Below, piece after piece: positions 1-8,133 of a stretch of 23,115 nt of DNA. Both the position numbers and the translations under genes were made by a program. The stretch is from JACZST01 sp036985755 (GTDB taxonomy: Bacteria; Actinomycetota; Acidimicrobiia; Spongiisociales; UBA5794). The DNA lies in contig BTQG01000033.1 in assembly GCA_036985755.1 (NCBI GenBank), forward strand, positions 1-23,115, written 5' to 3'. Numbering within the stretch: the first letter of the stretch is position 1; every line of letters begins with the position of its first letter. The notes under the pieces were generated by a model, which saw only the letters and a list, made by a program, of their open reading frames with translations, ran no database searches and was not told where the DNA came from.

Positions 1-706
1 GACGACTTGGGGACACCGAGCGTTTGGGCGACGCGATCGCGCACGTTGAACGGGAACTGATGCGACACATGCACGGTGTAGCGGCCGGCCTCATAGGTGG
101 CCAACGCCATCTTCGGCTCCAGGTAGGCCTGATACTGCCGGGGGGTGTGATACACGTCCTCAACCACGAGATCTGCGGCCTCGAAGGCGGCGTCCACATC
201 GCCGGGATCCGCCACCGTCTCGCTCAGGATGTTGCCGTGGCGCGGCCAGTCGAGATCACCCGCGGTGGCGAAATCGGCCCAATTCGGGTGCACCAGCCTG
301 GCACCGGGCTCTGTGGCTTGTCCCGGAGTCGCCACCACCTCCTGATGCTCGATATCGACCTCGATGGCGCCCAGGGCGGCGGCGGCGATCTCCGGCGACT
401 CGGCCACTACCGCCGCCAGCGGCTCACCCTCGTAAACGATGTAGTCGGTTGCGAACAGCGGCATGTCGAACAATACGATTCCGGTGCGCTCGTTTGGCAC
501 ATCGGTGCCGGTCACCACAGCGTGGACACCGTCCATCGCCGAAGCCGCCGCGGTATCGATCGACAGGATTCGGCCTGCCGGGACCGGGGAGCGGAGAAGC
601 CGGGCGTGCAGCATGCCCGGTAGGGAGAAATCGACACCGAACACGGCGTCCCCGCGCACCTTGGCTTCCCCGTCACTTCTCGGAGCGCGAGTTCCCACCG
701 TTGTGG

Positions 707-710
<4 letters not shown>
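1..710 (-). CDS. Molybdenum hydroxylase large (Mo-cofactor) subunit, xanthine/CO dehydrogenase family, 3' part missing
   Basis: Only the first 236 codons are present; the gene runs off the left edge. The start ATG (710) overlaps the stop of the 2Fe-2S subunit as ATGA, so translation is probably coupled. The N-terminus (TRAPRSDGEAKVRGDAVFGVDF) and the following block LHARLLRSPVPAGRI are typical of the a/b hammerhead domain of CoxL/XdhB-type subunits. The Mo-binding domain begins near residue 180, with LEPKMALATYE matching the family's EP motif and HQFPFNVRDRVAQTLGVP behind it. In the family this subunit carries molybdopterin cytosine dinucleotide and hydroxylates a C-H bond next to a ring nitrogen or in an aldehyde, using water as oxygen donor. 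The active-site loop and the catalytic Glu near the C-terminus lie outside the window, so neither the substrate nor the CO dehydrogenase versus hydroxylase class can be decided. Confidence 0.9.
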
Positions 711-1188
<478 letters not shown>

Positions 1189-1192
<4 letters not shown>

Positions 1193-2043
1193 GGTGTCGC
1201 CCCCTCCTTGCACCCGGCTGTCGCCCGCTCCAGCAGGCCGCGCAGGGTGCGTAGACGGTACGAGGCCGAGGCCCTGGCGTCATCGATCGGGCTGGCCGCG
1301 GCGCGCAGCGCCTCACCGGCGGCGTCGAGCGCGGCGGGCTCCAAGGTGGATCCGATCAACGCCGCTTCCGCATCAGGGACCCGCCGCGGTGTCGGGGCGA
1401 CCGAGCAGACGGCGATAGCGGCCGAATCCACGGTCCCATCTGGGGTGAAGCCCAGTCGCACCGCCATGCCGACGACGGCCACCTCCATGGCTCCGCGCCT
1501 GCCCAGTTTGAGATAGACCTCGCCGGCGCCCCTCGGCAGCGGGTCGAGCTCGATTGCGGTCAGTAACTCGTCGGGTTCGAGCACCGTCTGGCGGCGGTCG
1601 ACGAAGAAGTCGGTCAGCGCCACTCGCCGCTGCCCCCGAGAAGAGGCCAGCGTGAGCTGGGTATCGGCCACAAGCAGCGGTGGCACCGTATCGGCCGCCG
1701 GGGAAGCGTTGCAGATGTTTCCACCGACCGTGCCCACTACCTGAGTCTGCCACCCTCCGACCATGCCGGCCGACGCAGCGAGCGCGGGGTGAGCGGTGAC
1801 CAACGTCTCATCTGTGGCGAGGGTGCGGTGGGTGGTCAGGGGACCGAGCGTGGTTCGGTGGTTGAGGGAAGCCGTTGCTAATTCCTCGATGCCCTCGATA
1901 TGAACGAGAGTCTCCGGTGTTATCTGGCCGTCGAGGTACTGGATCATGACGTCGGTGCCACCGGCGAGGACCTGCGCTTCATCGCCCAACCCGGCGAGGA
2001 GGTCCACTGCCTCGTCCACGGTCCGGGCTCGGCGAAACTGCAT
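1189..2043 (-). CDS. Molybdenum hydroxylase medium FAD-binding subunit
   Basis: A 284-residue CoxM/XdhA-like flavoprotein subunit, close to the family's usual length of about 290. The two FAD-binding motifs are visible: AGGTD at residues 27-31 and TVGGN at 105-109, followed by ICNASPAADTVPPLL, which is typical of the PCMH-type FAD domain. The C-terminal CO_deh_flav domain (GRRGAMEVAVVGMAVRLG ... RVPDAEAALIG) is also clear. The frame stays open to 2163, but ATG 2043 is the better start: it has GGGAGGT about 9 nt upstream and begins with the standard MQFRRARTVDEAVDLLA. It is the first gene of the operon and would hand electrons from the Fe-S clusters to NAD+ or another acceptor. No maturation factor of the XdhC/CoxF or MobA type is visible in this window. 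Confidence 0.95.
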
Positions 2044-2175
2044 ACCGTCGAGCACCTCCCTGACCCTGTAGCGTTGTCGTTCACGGCCCGCGATGCTGGC
2101 CTTGCGAGACATAATATCAAGCCGGGAGCGGACCGATCGTGCTGCGGCTCGTCCTTTAACCATGGAGGTTCATTT
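2044..2175. promoter_or_regulatory. Divergent promoter region between the Mo-hydroxylase operon and the DUF917 gene
   Basis: These 132 bp separate two divergent starts, so promoters for both must lie here or close by. The only AT-rich stretch is at 2111-2120 (ATAATATCAA). Read on the minus strand it is TTGATATTAT, whose TATTAT could be a -10 box for the hydroxylase operon about 68 nt before ATG 2043. I see no convincing -35 box. The core ATATTAT recurs upstream of the amino acid dehydrogenase (about 20231) and of the ATC-hydrolase-like gene (about 21112). Confidence 0.4.
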
Positions 2176-3246
2176 GTGTGGGAGGTCGTCGAAGCCGATC
2201 TGATCCCCATATCCATCGGGGCGGGCATCCTTGGCACAGGCGGTGGCGGGAACCCGTACCTCGGTTACCTGAGGGTGCGCCAGGCGCTGCGTGCCGGTGG
2301 CACGGTGCGGGTGATCGATCCCGAAGAGATCGACGACGACGATCTGCTGGTGGTTGTCGGTGCCATGGGCTCACCGGTAGTGAGTTACGAGAAGATCGCC
2401 CAGGGCGGCGAGGAGACCGCGGCGGCGCAGATTCTCGAAGCGCATCTGGGACGGAAGTTCGATGCGATCGCCCCCTTCGAGATGGGTGGGGGCAATTCGA
2501 TGGCTCCGATGGTTGTTTCCGCCAGCATGGAGATTCCGCTCGTTGACGGCGACGGCATGGGACGGGCCTTCCCCGAGTTGCAGATGATCACGTACCTCAT
2601 CTACGGCGGCAGTCCAGCACCGTCTGCGCTCGCCGACGAACGTGGCAACCGGCTCGTGTTCGCTGAGGTCGCCGACGCCAAGTGGCTGGAGAGAATTGCT
2701 CGCGTCGCCACCATCGAAATGGGAGGCCACGCCGGCCTCGCCACCGCGGTCATGGACGGGGCGTTCTGCAAACGGTCGATCATTCCGAACACGCTGTCGC
2801 TCGCTCGCTCGATCGGCCGCGCCGTGCTGGAAGCCAGGGAGACGAAGAGCGACCCATCTGCTGCGGTCACCGGTGTCGCCGGAGGGATACGGTACCTACG
2901 GGGCAAGGTGACCGATGTGCATCGCCGCACCGCCAAGGGTTTCGCCCGCGGCCACATGATCCTCGATGGAGTGGGCGAGGACGCCGGTCGTTCCATCCGA
3001 ATCGAGTTCCAGAACGAGAACCTGGTGATCTGGGAGGATGAAACAGCCAGGGTGACCGTTCCCGACCTGATCAGCCTGGTGACCACCGAAACCGGCGAGC
3101 CGATCACGACCGAGCTCGTCCGTTACGGGTTTCGCGCCGACGTGCTCGTCCTCCCATGCCCGGACTTGCTCAAGACCGAGACGGCGCTGGCCGTTGTTGG
3201 CCCGGGTGCCTTCGGCATCGACCTGGACTACCAGCCGGCCGTGTAA
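2176..3246 (+). CDS. DUF917 family protein (S-methyl-thiohydantoin desulfurase / hydantoinase-associated type)
   Basis: A 356-residue protein recognised as DUF917 by its glycine-rich N-terminal motif GTGGGGNPY (about residues 20-28), the block EMGGGNSMAPM, and DGDGMGRAFPELQM. DUF917 proteins are usually near 360 residues. They are often encoded beside hydantoinase/oxoprolinase genes, and Pfam later associated the domain with S-methyl-thiohydantoin desulfurase. The exact reaction here is inference. The frame is open back to 1900, but that region overlaps the FAD-subunit gene on the other strand. GTG 2176, with GGAGG at 2164-2168 (7 nt spacing), is the convincing start. The gene stands alone: it diverges from the Mo-hydroxylase operon and converges with the SnoaL-like gene, with 12 bp between the stops. 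The pairing suggests handling of a cyclic amide or thio-heterocycle. Confidence 0.85.
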   Translation: MWEVVEADLIPISIGAGILGTGGGGNPYLGYLRVRQALRAGGTVRVIDPEEIDDDDLLVVVGAMGSPVVSYEKIAQGGEETAAAQILEAHLGRKFDAIAPFEMGGGNSMAPMVVSASMEIPLVDGDGMGRAFPELQMITYLIYGGSPAPSALADERGNRLVFAEVADAKWLERIARVATIEMGGHAGLATAVMDGAFCKRSIIPNTLSLARSIGRAVLEARETKSDPSAAVTGVAGGIRYLRGKVTDVHRRTAKGFARGHMILDGVGEDAGRSIRIEFQNENLVIWEDETARVTVPDLISLVTTETGEPITTELVRYGFRADVLVLPCPDLLKTETALAVVGPGAFGIDLDYQPAV

Positions 3247-3258
3247 CCGCCGGTCGGC

Positions 3259-3666
3259 TCATCCGGTGCCGTCGTCGACGGGCTCGTACCTCTCGAAATG
3301 CTCGTGAACCAGCCGTACATCGTTGTTCTCGTGCAGCGAGATGATCTTGCCGTCCCTGACCTCGAAAACATCGACACCGTGGTTCTCCCAGGGGGCGCCG
3401 GCTGCGGTGCGGGCGGTTTCGCTCCAGGTCACCGCGGCGTGCCTGCCATCGATGACTTTGCGCTCGATCCGGAAATCGAGATCGGTGAGCTTTTCCCCAG
3501 AGTATGCAAAGAACCGCCTGGCCTCTTCGATCCCCTGCGCATCGACCTGTCCTAGGAACCGAAAGGCGATGTCGTCGCTGAACGTCGCCAGCATCCCGGC
3601 GGTATCTCCGCCGAGGTACGCGTCGTACAGCTGATCGACGACCCGCCGGGTCTCTTCGCTGCCCAT
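3259..3666 (-). CDS. SnoaL-like / NTF2-fold protein
   Basis: A 135-residue protein with the cone-shaped a+b fold pattern of SnoaL/NTF2 proteins. The N-terminal helix (VVDQLYDAYLGGDTAGMLATF) is followed by DDIAFRFLGQ, a long strand with VTWSETARTAAG, and the C-terminal strand pair VDVFEVRDGKIISLHENND. Members are small polyketide cyclases, isomerases, dehydratases or binding proteins, and no specific reaction can be assigned. The start at ATG 3666 is set by AGGAGG just upstream, which overlaps the TAG stop of the SDR gene. The two genes are 8 nt apart and form a short operon, so they probably act on the same substrate. An open frame continues upstream to 3831 only because it shadows the SDR gene. 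Confidence 0.85.
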   Translation of the reverse strand: MGSEETRRVVDQLYDAYLGGDTAGMLATFSDDIAFRFLGQVDAQGIEEARRFFAYSGEKLTDLDFRIERKVIDGRHAAVTWSETARTAAGAPWENHGVDVFEVRDGKIISLHENNDVRLVHEHFERYEPVDDGTG

Positions 3667-3674
3667 GAACCCTC

Positions 3675-4433
3675 CTAGAACGTGTTGAGCCGCAGCCCAC
3701 CGTCGACGGGGAGGGTAACCCCGGTTACCGAGTCGAACAGGGGACCGCACAGCAGCACAACGATGTCGGCGATCTCGCGCCGGGTGACAAGCCGACCCCG
3801 TGGGGTGGCGGCGACCACCTGGACGGCCCAATCGGGGACAATGTCCGTCAGCTCTTCGAGGCTCTCCTGGATCTGGCCGGGAGCGATGGCGTTGACCCCG
3901 ATCTGCGGGGCCAGCTCGACCGCCAATTCCTCGGTGAGGGTGATGATCGCGGCGTTGGCCAGGGTGTATACCGACCGATTGCGAACGAACGCCGACGACG
4001 CGGAGAGGTTGACGATGCGCCCCCAGCCACCATCTCGCATCCCCGGCGCCGCCGCTCGGCTCATCAGGTAGGTCGCCCTGGCATTAGCGTTCCATACTCG
4101 ATCGAACTCCTCTTCCTCCAACTCGACGAACGGCGTCGCCGAGTAGGGGCCGGCATTGTTGACCAGGATGTCGATAGGCCCGCCGAGAGCCTTCGCCGCC
4201 TCGGTGACGACACGATCGGCCCCGTCCGGATCGGCGACATCTCCGGCAACCGCCCGATGATGACCGCCCCCCGCATCGGGGAGGGAGGCAACGACCGCCT
4301 CGGCCTCGTCCTGTGAGCTGCGGTAGTTGACGGCGACCGCAGCGCCCGCGGCCGCCAACCGGGCAGCGATCTCTGCGCCCAGGTTGCGCGAAGCCCCCGT
4401 TACCACGGCGCGGTGTCCGTCCAATGCAGCCAT
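3675..4433 (-). CDS. SDR-family oxidoreductase with an atypical active site (YxxxN)
   Basis: A 252-residue classical short-chain dehydrogenase/reductase: TGASRNLG at residues 12-19 binds the dinucleotide, GDV at 64-66, NNAG at 92-95, and a C-terminal PVDGGLRLNTF ending. Arg-38 and Ser-39 after the second strand (NYRSS) suggest NADP(H). The catalytic Tyr is Y156 with serines at 144-147, but the residue four after it is Asn (N160, YTLAN) where family members have the catalytic Lys. The codon is a clear AAC. The enzyme is therefore either a non-standard catalyst or a binding protein. I chose ATG 4433 because it gives the normal N-terminus; ATG 4451 is also in frame and neither has a strong Shine-Dalgarno. 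It lies 8 nt before the SnoaL-like gene and diverges from the NIPSNAP gene. Confidence 0.88.
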   Translation of the reverse strand: MAALDGHRAVVTGASRNLGAEIAARLAAAGAAVAVNYRSSQDEAEAVVASLPDAGGGHHRAVAGDVADPDGADRVVTEAAKALGGPIDILVNNAGPYSATPFVELEEEEFDRVWNANARATYLMSRAAAPGMRDGGWGRIVNLSASSAFVRNRSVYTLANAAIITLTEELAVELAPQIGVNAIAPGQIQESLEELTDIVPDWAVQVVAATPRGRLVTRREIADIVVLLCGPLFDSVTGVTLPVDGGLRLNTF

Positions 4434-4483
4434 CGCTGCGAGCGTATACATTGACCGCATCACCTGGGAAGTGGAGTGAAGCC
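4434..4483. promoter_or_regulatory. Short divergent promoter region between SDR and NIPSNAP genes
   Basis: Fifty base pairs separate the two divergent starts, so the promoters must overlap each other or the coding ends. It contains GTATAC (4444-4449) followed by ATTGACC. No clear -10/-35 pair can be defined for either direction. The NIPSNAP gene has a GTGGAGTGAAG-type Shine-Dalgarno just before its ATG. Confidence 0.3.
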
Positions 4484-4798
4484 ATGCTTGTAGAAATCCG
4501 CCGCTACGAGATCGAACCGGGCAGACGCGATGAGTTCGTCGCCTTCTTCGACAACCAGGTCGTGCCCGAGATGAACAAGGTCGGCATGCAGATCCTGGGC
4601 CAGTTCGTGTCGACCGAGAACGACACCGGCTTCTCCTACCTGCGCGCCTTCGACGATGAGGAGCAACGCCGGGCTCAGACCACGGCGTTCTACGAGAGCC
4701 CGGTCTGGCTCGACGAGCTCAAGGATCGGGCCCTGGAGATGGAGACGGGCTGGAAGGTGGAGGTGATGACCCCAACCCCCGGATCGAGTATCCGCTGA
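4484..4798 (+). CDS. NIPSNAP family protein
   Basis: A 104-residue dimeric a/b-barrel protein. The opening MLVEIRRYEIEPGRRDEFVAFF and the later FSYLRAFDDEEQRRAQTTAFYES ... WLDELKDRALEME follow the NIPSNAP pattern (strand, helix, strand with an Arg/Phe pair, then a helix carrying a W..el motif). The function of bacterial NIPSNAP proteins is poorly defined; they often sit beside catabolic oxidoreductases. ATG 4484 is chosen because it starts the fold and has a GGAG-type ribosome site; an open frame extends upstream to 4424 into the SDR gene. It converges with the D-2-hydroxyacid dehydrogenase gene, with 32 bp between the stops and no clear terminator. Confidence 0.85.
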   Translation: MLVEIRRYEIEPGRRDEFVAFFDNQVVPEMNKVGMQILGQFVSTENDTGFSYLRAFDDEEQRRAQTTAFYESPVWLDELKDRALEMETGWKVEVMTPTPGSSIR

Positions 4799-4830
4799 GC
4801 CCGAAGAGCCGGTTCCGAAGGAGGGGAGCC

Positions 4831-5760
4831 CTACACGACCCGATTCAGCCATGGTGCGCCCTGGTCCAAGGCCCGAGCGTTCGCCACGGTGATCTCCGCC
4901 AGACGGCCGGCGACACGGTCCGAGGACCAGCCCATATGCGGGGTGATGATCACGTTCGGCAGGTCCCACAACGGGGAGTCATCGGGCAGCGGTTCGGTTT
5001 CGGTGACGTCGAGGCCTGCGCCGCGCAGCTGCCCCTCGGTGAGGGCCCGTACCAGCGCCGCCTCGTCCACGACGCGGCCACGGCCGACGTTCACCAGCCA
5101 GCCCGCGGCGAGGGCCGCCAGCTCGGCTTCGCCGACGAGCCCTAGCGTCGATGGATCCTCCGGCAGGGCGATCACCAGGACGTCGGACCGAGAACACACC
5201 TCGAGCGTCTTGTCGGGTGGGTATACATCGACTGCGACGCCCTCGTAGGTCGACGTTCGCCGCTTGGTCCCGATCACGTTCATCCCGAGTGCCGACGCCT
5301 TTTGTGCGATCGTCTCGCCGATCGAGCCCAGCCCGAGCACTCCCATGGTGCGCCCGCTCACCTCGTATGCGGGAACCGGGTGCCAGACCCGTTCTGCCGC
5401 TCCTCGCGCCGCGGGACCGATCATGCGAACGACGGCCAGCATCAGGGCGATGGCGTGCTCGGACACCGCCGGGGTGTGGGCGCCGCGCGCCGAGGTCAGC
5501 ACGATGCCTTTGTCTCGCAGCAACTGTTCGGGGAACTGGTCGACGCCGGCCGATACCGCCTGGATCCACTCCAGGGCACCGGTGGCAAACCGGTCCTCCC
5601 ATAAGAAGGTGAGCAGCCCGCGCCCTCCGGCGGCCAGCTGCTCTACGACGCCGTCGCCATCGTCGGGAACCGTCACGGTCACAGCCGGGCTCGCCGAGAG
5701 CGCTTCTACGAGGCCGGGGCCGTGCACGGGATGCAGGACGATGGGGAGCGGCTCAGCCAT
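4831..5760 (-). CDS. D-2-hydroxyacid dehydrogenase (NAD-binding)
   Basis: A 309-residue member of the D-isomer-specific 2-hydroxyacid dehydrogenases, which interconvert a 2-oxo acid and a D-2-hydroxy acid with NAD(P)H. Motifs in order: the ARGAHTPAVSEHAIALMLA block around residues 91-109, GLGSIG at 143-148 for the dinucleotide, VNVGRGRVVDE with catalytic R227, DVTETEPLP with E256, and TPHMGW with H275. All three catalytic residues are present. The start ATG 5760 overlaps the end of the threonine-synthase-like gene by 8 nt, and this is the last gene of a five-gene overlapping operon. The open frame upstream of 5760 is a shadow of the neighbour. The substrate is unknown; its place after a PLP lyase-like enzyme suggests it reduces a 2-oxo acid made there. 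Confidence 0.92.
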   Translation of the reverse strand: MAEPLPIVLHPVHGPGLVEALSASPAVTVTVPDDGDGVVEQLAAGGRGLLTFLWEDRFATGALEWIQAVSAGVDQFPEQLLRDKGIVLTSARGAHTPAVSEHAIALMLAVVRMIGPAARGAAERVWHPVPAYEVSGRTMGVLGLGSIGETIAQKASALGMNVIGTKRRTSTYEGVAVDVYPPDKTLEVCSRSDVLVIALPEDPSTLGLVGEAELAALAAGWLVNVGRGRVVDEAALVRALTEGQLRGAGLDVTETEPLPDDSPLWDLPNVIITPHMGWSSDRVAGRLAEITVANARALDQGAPWLNRVV

Positions 5761-6991
5761 CTCGGAGCCGGCCTCCCAAGGCAGCCAACGTTGGCTCGAT
5801 GACCGGCACGTCATCGAGCCGTGCCGCCGTCGCTTGGACATCTTTCAGCCCGGTGGAGGTGCCGATCGTCACGATGACGTCGTCCTCGGCAACGAGTCCC
5901 TCCCCAACGAGCCGTTTCACCGCCGGAATGGCGGTAACCGAAGCGGCCTCGAGGTAGAGGCCCTCATCGGCAGCCAGGGTGAGCTGGGCGGCGATGATCT
6001 CTTCATCGTCCCCGACGACGACGGCCTCGCCACCGCTGTGTCGCAGCACGCGAACGCCCTGATAGGTGGCCACACTGCCCGCGATCGAAAAGGCGACGGA
6101 GCTCCGGGGCTGGGTCGTTGCCGGCACGTCGCCCCCGTCGATCAGCGAGGCGGCGAACGGGCCGAGCGGTTCGGCGGCCACCATACGGGGCAAGCGTTCG
6201 GAACGACCCAGGGCCAGCAAATCGGCGAAACCGCGATAGATGCCGGTCAGCCCGTCGGCGTAGGCAGTAGGGACGACCACCACATCGGGGACCGCACCCA
6301 GTTGCCCGTAGAGCTCGTAGGCGATGGACTTGTACCCATCGATGCCAAACGGGTTGGAGCCGATGGGAGGATCGACCAGCCCGGATAGTGGAACCCAGCC
6401 CCACTGCTCGACGGCGAGGCGCATCAGGGACCACCGGTCCGCAGGGCGATCGAGTGCTACGACCTCTGCGCCGTAGGCCTGCATGAGCACCTTCATCGTC
6501 AGCGGCACCGAGGCCAGGGTGAGGGCGACGCACCGTATCCCGGCTGCGGCCGCGTACGCTGCAGTGGCCGCGCCGTGATTCCCCGTGGTCGCAACCACGA
6601 CCGTATCCGCGCCGTCGTTGAGCGCCTTGGTGGTGGCGACGGCGGCGAGCCGGTCTTTGTACGACCAGGTCGGGTTTTGGGTCTCGTCCTTCAGATACAG
6701 GCGGGACAGGCCGAGGCGGGCGCCGGTCCGCTCCAGATGCAGCAGCGGCGTGTGTCCCTCGCCGAGACTCACCACCGGGCCCCCCTCGGGAAGGGGCAGC
6801 ATCCCCCGTCGCCCGAACAACCCGGGAGCCGAAGGATCGAGGTCCCATGAGCCCGATATGAGCTCGTACGCCGGGTGGACGTTGACCGGCACGCCCTCGG
6901 CGGCACAGACGGGACAGCCGAACATGAAGGCGCTCTCTTCGACCTCGGTGCCACACCGGGGACAGACCAGGTGGCCCTGATATGCGGTCAC
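5753..6991 (-). CDS. Threonine-synthase-like PLP enzyme with N-terminal zinc ribbon
   Basis: A 412-residue fold-type II PLP enzyme. The N-terminus has a four-cysteine zinc-ribbon-like motif (CPRC at 10-13, CPVC at 26-29). GEGHTPLL follows at about 78-85, then the Schiff-base motif NPTWSYKDR with K112, and a TTGNHG phosphate loop at 135-140. Near the C-terminus IVTIGTSTGLKDVQ is typical of threonine synthases. The usual motif there is NPTGSFKDR and S-T-G-N, so this protein is a relative, not necessarily a biosynthetic threonine synthase; cysteate synthase and other b-replacing or b-eliminating enzymes share the architecture. GTG 6991 is the start: it overlaps the M24 gene stop as GTGA. No other threonine pathway gene is nearby, so a catabolic role within this operon is likely. 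Confidence 0.88.
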   Translation of the reverse strand: MTAYQGHLVCPRCGTEVEESAFMFGCPVCAAEGVPVNVHPAYELISGSWDLDPSAPGLFGRRGMLPLPEGGPVVSLGEGHTPLLHLERTGARLGLSRLYLKDETQNPTWSYKDRLAAVATTKALNDGADTVVVATTGNHGAATAAYAAAAGIRCVALTLASVPLTMKVLMQAYGAEVVALDRPADRWSLMRLAVEQWGWVPLSGLVDPPIGSNPFGIDGYKSIAYELYGQLGAVPDVVVVPTAYADGLTGIYRGFADLLALGRSERLPRMVAAEPLGPFAASLIDGGDVPATTQPRSSVAFSIAGSVATYQGVRVLRHSGGEAVVVGDDEEIIAAQLTLAADEGLYLEAASVTAIPAVKRLVGEGLVAEDDVIVTIGTSTGLKDVQATAARLDDVPVIEPTLAALGGRLRDG

Positions 6992-8133
6992 GGCTCGATC
7001 ACTCGCAGCGTCCGGTCCGAAATCGTCAGCACCTCGGCGCCGTCGGCGGTGATCACGAGAGCATCTTCGACCATCATCCCGCCCCAGCCGATCTCGTAGT
7101 AGGGCGTCTCGACGCAGAACACCATTCCCGGCTCCAGGACCGTCGACCATCCGGCGGCGATCACGGGACGCTCGTAGACCTCGGTGCCGATGGCGTGGCC
7201 GCAGTGGTGGCGCCGGTACGGCTCGAGCCCTGAGGCCTCCACCGTCGAGACGGCCACCGCGAAGAGGTCCTCGGCGGTGATGCCGGGTCGTACCGTCTGT
7301 AGTTGCGCCTCTTCCCCGGCCAGGATCGCTGCGTATCGGGATGCCTGGAGATCGTCAGGCTCTCCTACGACCGCGGTTCGCCCGATGTCGGACCAGTACC
7401 CGTCGATCGTGCATCCCACGTCGAAGCGCAGCAAGTCGCCCGCCCGGAGCAGGCGCTCGGTCGGTCGGGCGTCGGAGAGGGCGCTGCGGGGCCCCGAGGT
7501 CACCACGGTGAAGCGGGGAGTGCCGCCACCGGCGGCCATGGTGGCGGCAACGACATTCGCCAGCTCGATCTCGGACACACCTGCGGACGCGGCCTCGATT
7601 GCGGCGTCGATGCCTTGTTCGGCAAGCCGTGCCCCGCGGCGCAGCCGTTCGAGCTCGGCGGGCAGCTTCACCGACCGCAGATCGTACATCCAGTCGGTGG
7701 CGTCGACCGGGGTGGCTCGCGCCTCCGAGATGACCGAAGCACAATCGGCGGCGCCGGTGTCGAATCCGACCCGCCCTGAGACGCCTGCCACCACCAGGGC
7801 ACCGGCCACAGCGTCGGCAAAGGAATCGTGGCGCCCGGTGAGCCGAGACTCGGGGGCGTCCCCGGTGACGGACTCGAAGTAGAACGTGCCGAAGGGGACG
7901 TAGTCCTCAGCGGAGATGCCGGACTCGAGGGCCGCCGCACCGTCGGATGCCCCGCCGACGAGCACGGTGCGGTCCGCAGATACCAGGGCGAGCATCCGGT
8001 GGGATCCGAACAGATCACCGGCGACACTCCGGTAGCCGGTCGAGTAGCCGATGTGCTCCGCCGAGCCGAGCGCAAGCCAGTCGTAGGAAGAATCGTCGAG
8101 GGCGGCACGCAGCTTCGTCGCGGTCTCGCTCAT
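6988..8133 (-). CDS. M24-family metallohydrolase (Xaa-Pro dipeptidase / creatinase / ectoine hydrolase-like)
   Basis: A 381-residue protein with the two-domain creatinase/prolidase layout: an N-terminal domain to about residue 155, then the pita-bread catalytic domain. All five metal ligands are visible: D238 (RFDVGC), D249 (YWSDIGRT), H313 (HHCGHAIG), E342 (FCVETPYYE) and E356 (MMVEDALV). A dinuclear metal site is therefore expected. The family includes X-Pro dipeptidases as well as enzymes that hydrolyse non-peptide C-N bonds, such as creatinase and ectoine hydrolase (DoeA/EutD). The ATG 8133 overlaps the upstream LLM gene stop as ATGA, and the downstream PLP gene overlaps its stop. The context of oxidoreductases and PLP enzyme favours a catabolic amidohydrolase or dipeptidase over general protein turnover. 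Confidence 0.92.
   Translation of the reverse strand: MSETATKLRAALDDSSYDWLALGSAEHIGYSTGYRSVAGDLFGSHRMLALVSADRTVLVGGASDGAAALESGISAEDYVPFGTFYFESVTGDAPESRLTGRHDSFADAVAGALVVAGVSGRVGFDTGAADCASVISEARATPVDATDWMYDLRSVKLPAELERLRRGARLAEQGIDAAIEAASAGVSEIELANVVAATMAAGGGTPRFTVVTSGPRSALSDARPTERLLRAGDLLRFDVGCTIDGYWSDIGRTAVVGEPDDLQASRYAAILAGEEAQLQTVRPGITAEDLFAVAVSTVEASGLEPYRRHHCGHAIGTEVYERPVIAAGWSTVLEPGMVFCVETPYYEIGWGGMMVEDALVITADGAEVLTISDRTLRVIEP

Noticed and set aside
1900..2175. Upstream in-frame extension of the DUF917 gene beginning at ATG 1900
   Set aside because: It lies antisense to the FAD subunit and its promoter; GTG 2176 with a good ribosome site starts the family homology.
5264..6388. Long plus-strand open frame (374 codons) across the D-2-hydroxyacid dehydrogenase and PLP enzyme genes
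   Set aside because: Antisense to two genes with full motif sets; its translation shows no recognisable domain and it arises from GC-rich codon bias.
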